Below, piece after piece: positions 58,640-64,000 of a stretch of DNA of 64,000 nucleotides. This stretch comes from Bactrocera neohumeralis (Eukaryota > Arthropoda > Insecta > Diptera > Tephritidae). A program made the position numbers and the translations under genes. Within the stretch, counting starts at the first letter, position 1, and each line of letters starts with the position of its first letter. The stretch is taken from NCBI RefSeq assembly GCF_024586455.1, contig NC_065921.1:27160635-27224634 (forward strand). The letters are read 5' to 3'. The notes beneath the pieces are model-generated. The model saw nothing but the letters and a program-made list of their open reading frames with translations, was not told the origin of the DNA and did not search any database.

Positions 58640-59003
58640 TCACAATCAAAATGAGAAAATTAAAAATTTGGAAACTCACCATTTCGGGATTTTGAAAACT
58701 CATTTTCGAGATCCAGAAAACTTTCGGTATAAAAACATGAAAATTGACAAACTGGGAAATTAAAAATTTGCAAATTAGGATTTCGGGATTTTGAAAACTC
58801 AATTTCGGGAGCTCGAAAATTTCCAGTATGAAAACATTAAAAAAGACAAAATGTTAAAAACTTGTAATTTCGGGATTAAAAAAATTCCTTTTCGGGATCC
58901 CGAAAGCTTTCGGTATGGGAACATTAAAATGGACGAAATGATCTAACACTCGAAATTTCGAGATTAAAAAACTTCCATTTCGGGATCCCGAAAACTTTCG
59001 AGA
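58640..59003. repeat. Tandem array of ~87-99-bp units with a GGATCC palindrome
   Basis: Four diverged units whose 'ctttcggtat'-type marker falls at about 58725, 58824, 58911 and 58999. The last two carry the perfect 16-bp palindrome TTTCGGGATCCCGAAA at 58890-58905 and 58978-58993; the first two have mutated versions ('ttttcgagatccagaaa', 'ttcgggagctcgaaa'). No coding capacity. Confidence 0.85.
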
Positions 59004-60661
59004 CTTATTGAGGTAGTAAACATAATTCATATGAAGATATGAAGGCACAAAGTACGTACAATTCAAACGCAACAACTGTCTGAAGTTCTAACACCAACAA
59101 CATGTACTACTAGGCTTTGGAACTTCGTTCGGATAGCTTATTTTCTAGGTTTTCTTTACTAAAAGTAATTTTTTAATGTTTTTAAAACATAATACATAGT
59201 AAAATGTATATACCGAACTCTAGCATGAGAGTTCTACCATAATGCCGAACTACGGTCTTGGACAAAAGTGCGTAACTTGTTTCAATTAAACCAAATTAAT
59301 TGAGCATGACGAGCGCACTTTTGCTTCGTTGAGCTTTCGGCTTTCGAATTTCCAATTTTCCAGCGTCAAACAGCGGAGCGAAGCGACAAACCGCCACACA
59401 GCCGAACTGTAGCACATCAGCAAATACGAAATGTGGCAGCTGTTATAGCTGGCTCTAGGGGCTGTTTATGAGCCGCAACCGAATTTGTACATATGTGTGA
59501 CTATGACTATTCATATGTTAAAGTGTGTGTGGGTGTGTGTGTCGTATTTATTGCTGTTCTGGTACTTCTCAGCGCTCTTCAAGTAAACGCCACTTTGGTC
59601 GGATGTTTATGCGATTACGTGCCAATACATGAATGTATACAAGCACGTCTGTATATATATATTTTTTTTTGTTGTATATGTGTTGTTGTACGTATGTGTG
59701 TGCTCATATGTATGCAGTTTTGTATGGCCATTGAGTAAATGGGGAAAATGTGAAAATGTAGTTGTAGTTTTTGTACTTTTTCTCCAGCGTTTCCCCGCCT
59801 GCCGTAGCCAGCTTCGTCTTTACGCCTTCGTGTCTTCGTGCCTACCTACATTTCGTTCATGCGCCGTTTGCATGCATATGTGTGTATATTTGTATTTTTC
59901 TATGTTCCGTATACGCACTGTTAACCCGCTAGTGAGACAATACGCTGCCTGTTAAGAGAATTTTCCACTTGTCTGTAATGTGTTGTATCCAAACACACAC
60001 ACACACATACACAGACGCAAATGCTTATGCATATGTGTTGTGTATGCCATATGTGCCTGTCGAACAGGGCGGCTCCACATAAATTTCTACACTACACCAC
60101 TCAGCGCTGCTCGGCTGCTCCGCAACGTCGCTTGTCGTCGCAGCCATCGTTTAACGAAACATACAATTTTCACTTCGTTCTCGGTCAATCGCTCGCTGTC
60201 AATTTAGTGTAAAGCGTGTATGACGATGTTTGAAAAAAATCTGTGAAAAAGTGTAGCAATGCGGAAAAATTCTATTTGAAATAAATAAATAAAAAAAAAT
60301 TATTTCATTGAAAATTAAAAGGTTGGCGTTAAATAAAAATAAATTTTCACCGTTATTTTATGTGCATGCAATTGTGTGGCAAACGGCAGGACATGTGAAA
60401 TGTGTGTGGGCTCGCTGTGGCCAGACCATGAAGTCCTTTGCAGCTGCTTTCAATCTTCTTCAAACGAAAAACTGACAGAAGTGCTGCCAAATATCAATGA
60501 AAATATATGAAAAATATTAAAGCAAAATATTTGTGTTAATTTTTTGTGCAATTAATAATAATAATCAACGAAAAAAAGCAAATTTTAACAGCGTATATGT
60601 GAAAACTCAAATAACACTCCTTTTTTTTGCATTACAATTTCTCTATACGCGTTATGTTTGA
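59004..60661. other. No gene recognised; possible promoter/5' UTR-like DNA near 60100-60660
   Basis: TG-rich microsatellites at about 59524-59545 and 59690-59710 and (CA)n at about 59993-60010. The stretch 60180-60660 ('gtgaaaaagtgtagc', A-rich) looks like fly 5' leader sequence, but there is no clear gene to attach it to. Confidence 0.35.
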
Positions 60662-60850
60662 GTGATTCATGATTTGTGGAAATTATACAGTGTCATTGTG
60701 CTGCTGCTGCTGCTGGTGCTTCTGTTGCTGGTGCCCATAATGCTGTGCGGCGCAAGCGAAACGAACGCCCAACCGCCCAAATGTCCAGCAAACACTCGCC
60801 CATACATAGCTGTAGTGCTAGCTGACTTGCTCGTCTCTACCAACCCCTAG
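60662..60850 (+). CDS. Leucine-rich hydrophobic ORF, possible signal peptide or membrane exon
   Basis: In this frame the strand reads VIVLLLLLVLLLLVPIMLCG then ASETNAQPPKCPANTRPYIA and VVLADLLVSTNP before a stop. A strongly hydrophobic core followed by a polar, Cys-containing stretch looks like a secretion signal. There is no ATG before the core in frame (the first is at about 60739); an acceptor-like TTATACAG/TG at about 60683-60690 could make it an internal exon. It may equally be a translated CTG microsatellite. Confidence 0.25.
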   Translation: MIHDLWKLYSVIVLLLLLVLLLLVPIMLCGASETNAQPPKCPANTRPYIAVVLADLLVSTNP

Positions 60851-61374
60851 ACTCTCATTGCGTGTCTACTACGCCAACTCACCACCCTCCAGTGTGTTCA
60901 CACGCATTCGCACTCCTTGAGTTCTCCAATGCGCTCCAACTTTGACACTCACTTAACAGTGAACCAGTCAAGCAGTCAGTTAGCTGGAGTGAGCCATATG
61001 TTTGTTTGTTTTCATGTGTGTGTTGGCCACAGAGTTGCTCGGGCAAGGAGCGTACTTCGAAGAAAGCAAAGCATAACAAGTGTGCAAATTTCATTTCAAT
61101 ATACTCACATATGTATGTTTCTAAACCCAGTGGTACCTGAGTTCATTGCTTCATTACTCCGGTAGTACTCGATTGTGTGTGTTGAATAGTGGTCAGTTTT
61201 CATTGGTTGTCTTTTACGCTTTCAGATTTGCATGGTGAAAGTTTTTCCCCCAACAACATAATATCTCCAATTGCTTGAACGCTCAGTAAGCGGGAATTAT
61301 AATCTATTTTATTTTTTAGAAGTCAGGACCAATAATTTTTATGTGGAAAATCTACAGACAGCCAGTCATACATA

Positions 61375-62010
61375 TGTATGTTGACTATTTTTCGAAAACT
61401 AGTATGAACTGGCCTCCAACAAATCTCTCATAAAGAGTTTAGAATTTAATTGGGGTTTGCACCATGACCTAAGGTGTGCGCTTAAATAGATTGTTTCAAA
61501 AACTAAAAAATTATTTTAATCATTCTCTAATCCTTCGCTGAGGAAATTTTCATATTTTGTTCTGGAACAAATTTAAGCGAAGATCAAAACCCATACATCT
61601 CTTTTATTCGCTCAAAACCATGTCAGAGCGTTAAAAGTTAAAGACCTTGCTACAAAGAGACAATGAAAAGCACGGTTCTCATATGTATGGAAATATAATC
61701 GTATAAAAAAGCTTTCTTGTTGACTATTTTTTCCGAAACTAGTAGAAACTGACCTCCAACAAATCTTTCCTAGACATCCACAGTGTATAGAAAGTTCAGA
61801 ATTTAATTAAGATTTGCACCGCAACCTAAGCAGTACTGTGCCCTTATAGAGCGAGTTTTGAAAATTAAAAAATATATTACTCACTTTTTAATACTTCGCT
61901 GAAGAAATATTCATTTTTTGTTCTTCAAAAAGGTTAAGCAAAGACCGAAACCCATACGTCTCTTTTATTCGCTCAGAAGCATGTCAGAGAGTTAAAAGTA
62001 CAGAAAAAAC
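61375..62010. repeat. Tandem duplication, ~339 bp x 2, diverged
   Basis: 'ttgactattttt' at 61381 and 61720 begins two copies that share, in order, 'aact.gcctccaacaaatct', 'gaatttaatt', 'gatttgcacc', 'cttcgctgaggaaat', 'cccatacatctcttttattc' and 'catgtcagagcgttaaaag'. Many substitutions and small indels separate them. Confidence 0.85.
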
Positions 62011-62159
62011 AACTTAAATTCTCTTTCTTAGTTATGATCATATCGAGAGAGGTAGAGTGTTATTATTATTTTTGGGAAACTCCTCTTTTTTCTTAGTACA
62101 AGTATTAGCTAAGGCTAAAAACCACAAACTTCACACATGACTCCATATTAATGAATCGT

Positions 62160-62885
62160 CAAAGTGTACCCGCTGTCTCATAATTCGCTGAACAATATCG
62201 TATATCTCGTAAAGCTCATCATGCCATCGAATGCCATATTCGCTGTTGCCAATGCACAAAGGATCCTAAATCTTCCGCAGAATCTTTCTCTCTAAAACTT
62301 ACAGCGCCGACTCATCAGATGTTGTCATCGTCCATGTCTCTGCACAATATAGCAGGACGGGGATGATGAGTGACTTCTGGAGTTTGATCGTTAGATTTCG
62401 AAGCTGACTAATGCTTATGCTGGTTCCAAGACGAAATTATCTACGACTTCGAAGTTATGACTGTCAACAGTGTCGTGAGAGCCAAGTCGCGAGTGAGACG
62501 ATTGTTTGTTTGATGACAGGAGATATTTCGTCTTGCCCTCGTTTACTATCAGACCCCTTTGCTTCGCGTCTTTGTCCCACCTGGAGAAGGCAAACTAACG
62601 GCGGTGTTAAGGCCAATCATATCAATGTCAACGCCAGTAGTTGTACACTCTTGTGGAAAATTGTACCTCCTCAATTCAGCTCTGCAGCTCAAATAATTTT
62701 CTTCAAAAGTAGGTTGAAGAAATCGCACAATAGTGAGTCGCCTTGTCTGAAAATTTTCGTATCGAACGGCTCGGTGAGGTCCTTCCCGATCATGACGGAG
62801 CTTTTGGTATTGCTCAACGTCAGTTTACACAGCTGTATTAGTTTTGCGGGGATACCAAAATCAGATATAGCAAAATAAAGGCCGG
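62160..62885 (-). mobile_element. LINE reverse transcriptase (RTE-like) fragment, minus strand
   Basis: The same ordered blocks as 52985-54560: ISDFGIPAKLIQLCKLTLSN-like, SSVMIGKDLTEPFDTKIFRQ, GDSLLCDFFNLLLKKII-like, then the TKxYLLSSNK, VDSHNFEVVDNF-type and SLIIPVLLYxAETWT-type pieces, with frameshifts. The plus-strand 155-residue reading at 62411-62878 is antisense. Repeat R3 follows on the right. Confidence 0.8.
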
Positions 62886-62924
62886 AAGAGGTGATGTGTG
62901 TCGATACTTCTTTTCATTGGGGGG

Positions 62925-63145
62925 TGTTTTTTTACGTGGCGGGTCCCAAAACCCAGCGCACAACCCTTTGAACGGATGTTTCGTCTTCTCACTTTAGCTC
63001 GCCTGCAAACGGATGTTTGATACTTGGTCTAAGAGCGGAAGTCGTGAGCTGCTTGAACCACATGTAAAGGAATCTTCTCCCAAGTGAATGGCGCTTAGAG
63101 AACTTTCCTCACTTATGTGAACTGCTACATATGACTCCATCCTTC
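62925..63145. repeat. Dispersed repeat R3, copy 3
   Basis: 'cattggggggtgtttttttacgtggcgg' to 'cttatgtgaactgctacatatgactcc'. Matches 37770-37998 over its full length; the short piece at 62125-62150 ('cacacatgactccatatt') resembles its right end. Confidence 0.75.
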
Positions 63146-64000
63146 TAGTACTACCTTAACTAAATTATTTTCTTTAATTACTTGACGAAAGGTACCTGAA
63201 ACTAACTGAATTCCTAACCTATAATTCGCTAAACATTATCACTAATTTTCATACTTCACATCAGCAGTTCCCACTTCACTTTATGCTGGGTGTTTACATG
63301 CAAATCTGTAGTGGTGATTTCGACTCTCTCGCCGTGCGCGCTATTCCGACTGCTGTCAGTCACGCGAAGTGCCGACATTGCTATTCGTTTATTCGCTTAT
63401 TGTTCGCTCGTATGTACCGTAATTAGTAGTAGTACGCCATTGCATGGCAACTTGTATGCGAAAGAGTCTTACAGCGCTACTCTCTTCACTGAAGCACCCC
63501 TGTGTGTGTAGGAGCTGCAGTCCTGTGTGGAGTAGTAACCTTCACGCTGAATGGACTGAGCTGGAGCACTGTGGAAGATGAGTAGTAATGTGATTGCGAT
63601 TGATTTTTTGTTGCTTTGCTGCTTCACAATGGTAGCTGTTGCATTGCTGGAGACTTCGCTTGGAAACATACACATGCTTGGGAGAGTTATACATATATAT
63701 GAAGGTTGCGTTTACCGTTAGGTTGGATTTTAAATAGGATGACTAATTTTTTTACTTATAATTTTTTTATTGTTTTAATTATTTTGGTAATGGGAAAATT
63801 ATTGTTTTTATGAAAGAAAGAAATACTCAAATTCTCCAGAGCAACAAAAACAAAACACTTCCAAAACTTAAATGACCCTACCATTTTGCTCTGCCCGACA
63901 TTCCAGCGAATTTAACAGTGTTTGCTGTTAACATATGTAGCTCCAAACACTTGGTTTACGCTCAAAAACATATTTGTACTCAATTTTTGCGAACATTTTT
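63146..64000. other. No gene recognised
   Basis: AT-rich DNA. Readings at 63290-63511 (+) and 63469-63675 (-) have no family signature. Confidence 0.4.

Noticed and set aside
62411..62878. 155-codon plus-strand ORF
   Set aside because: Antisense to a reverse transcriptase fragment with recognisable motifs.
1..64000. tRNA, rRNA, CRISPR or bacterial operon features
   Set aside because: No cloverleaf with matching stems, rRNA-like stretch or regular spacer-repeat array was seen; the DNA is eukaryotic nuclear.

Overview
This is nuclear DNA from a higher fly, most likely a tephritid fruit fly. The evidence is AT-rich DNA with many short TATGTA/ACATAC runs, GT-AG introns, two insect genes of near-Drosophila sequence, and dense mariner relics, including the group I recall as the Ceratitis 'rosa' type. 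The species call is inference.

Only two protein-coding genes are convincing, both on the + strand. The first is RanBPM (Ran-binding protein M / RanBP9-10 orthologue). I could splice it completely into twelve coding exons from 22175 to 28679, giving about 1055 residues: a long low-complexity N-terminus, then SPRY, LisH, CTLH and C-terminal CRA regions. A probable non-coding first exon lies near 20530-20721. The second is the first coding exon of the G protein alpha-o gene (36759-36876). It ends at the glycine just before the P-loop, and no second exon is visible in the remaining 27 kb, so that stretch is read as its first intron or a gene desert. RanBPM is a CTLH-complex-type scaffold; G-alpha-o is a membrane signalling GTPase. 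Nothing in the sequence links them beyond adjacency.

The rest is mostly transposable-element debris. Layout: 0-2.4 kb, LINE RNase H fragments and a mariner tail; 2.6-3.7 kb, a mariner relic; 3.7-5.7 kb, an unusual element with about 405-bp, nearly identical terminal inverted repeats around a decayed gene that is not a recognisable transposase; 7.4-17 kb, a run of mariner/Tc1 relics, a possible solo LTR and a mariner-derived MITE; 17-20 kb, poly-T, simple repeats and a deleted mariner; 20.5-29.6 kb, RanBPM with LINE 3' ends in one intron; 30-36 kb, LINE debris, a hairpin-bearing dispersed repeat and a 154-bp tandem array; 36.3-36.9 kb, the G-alpha-o exon; 37-64 kb, at least three kinds of non-LTR fragment, a TTAA-flanked MITE, several minus-strand mariners (one with both ends and its TA duplication intact), tandem arrays and gene-poor DNA.

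The best candidate for something little described is the long-TIR element at 3723-5701. Its pseudogene has a recognisable protein signature that I have seen only in uncharacterised invertebrate proteins (from memory, not checked). No RNA genes or CRISPR arrays were found.
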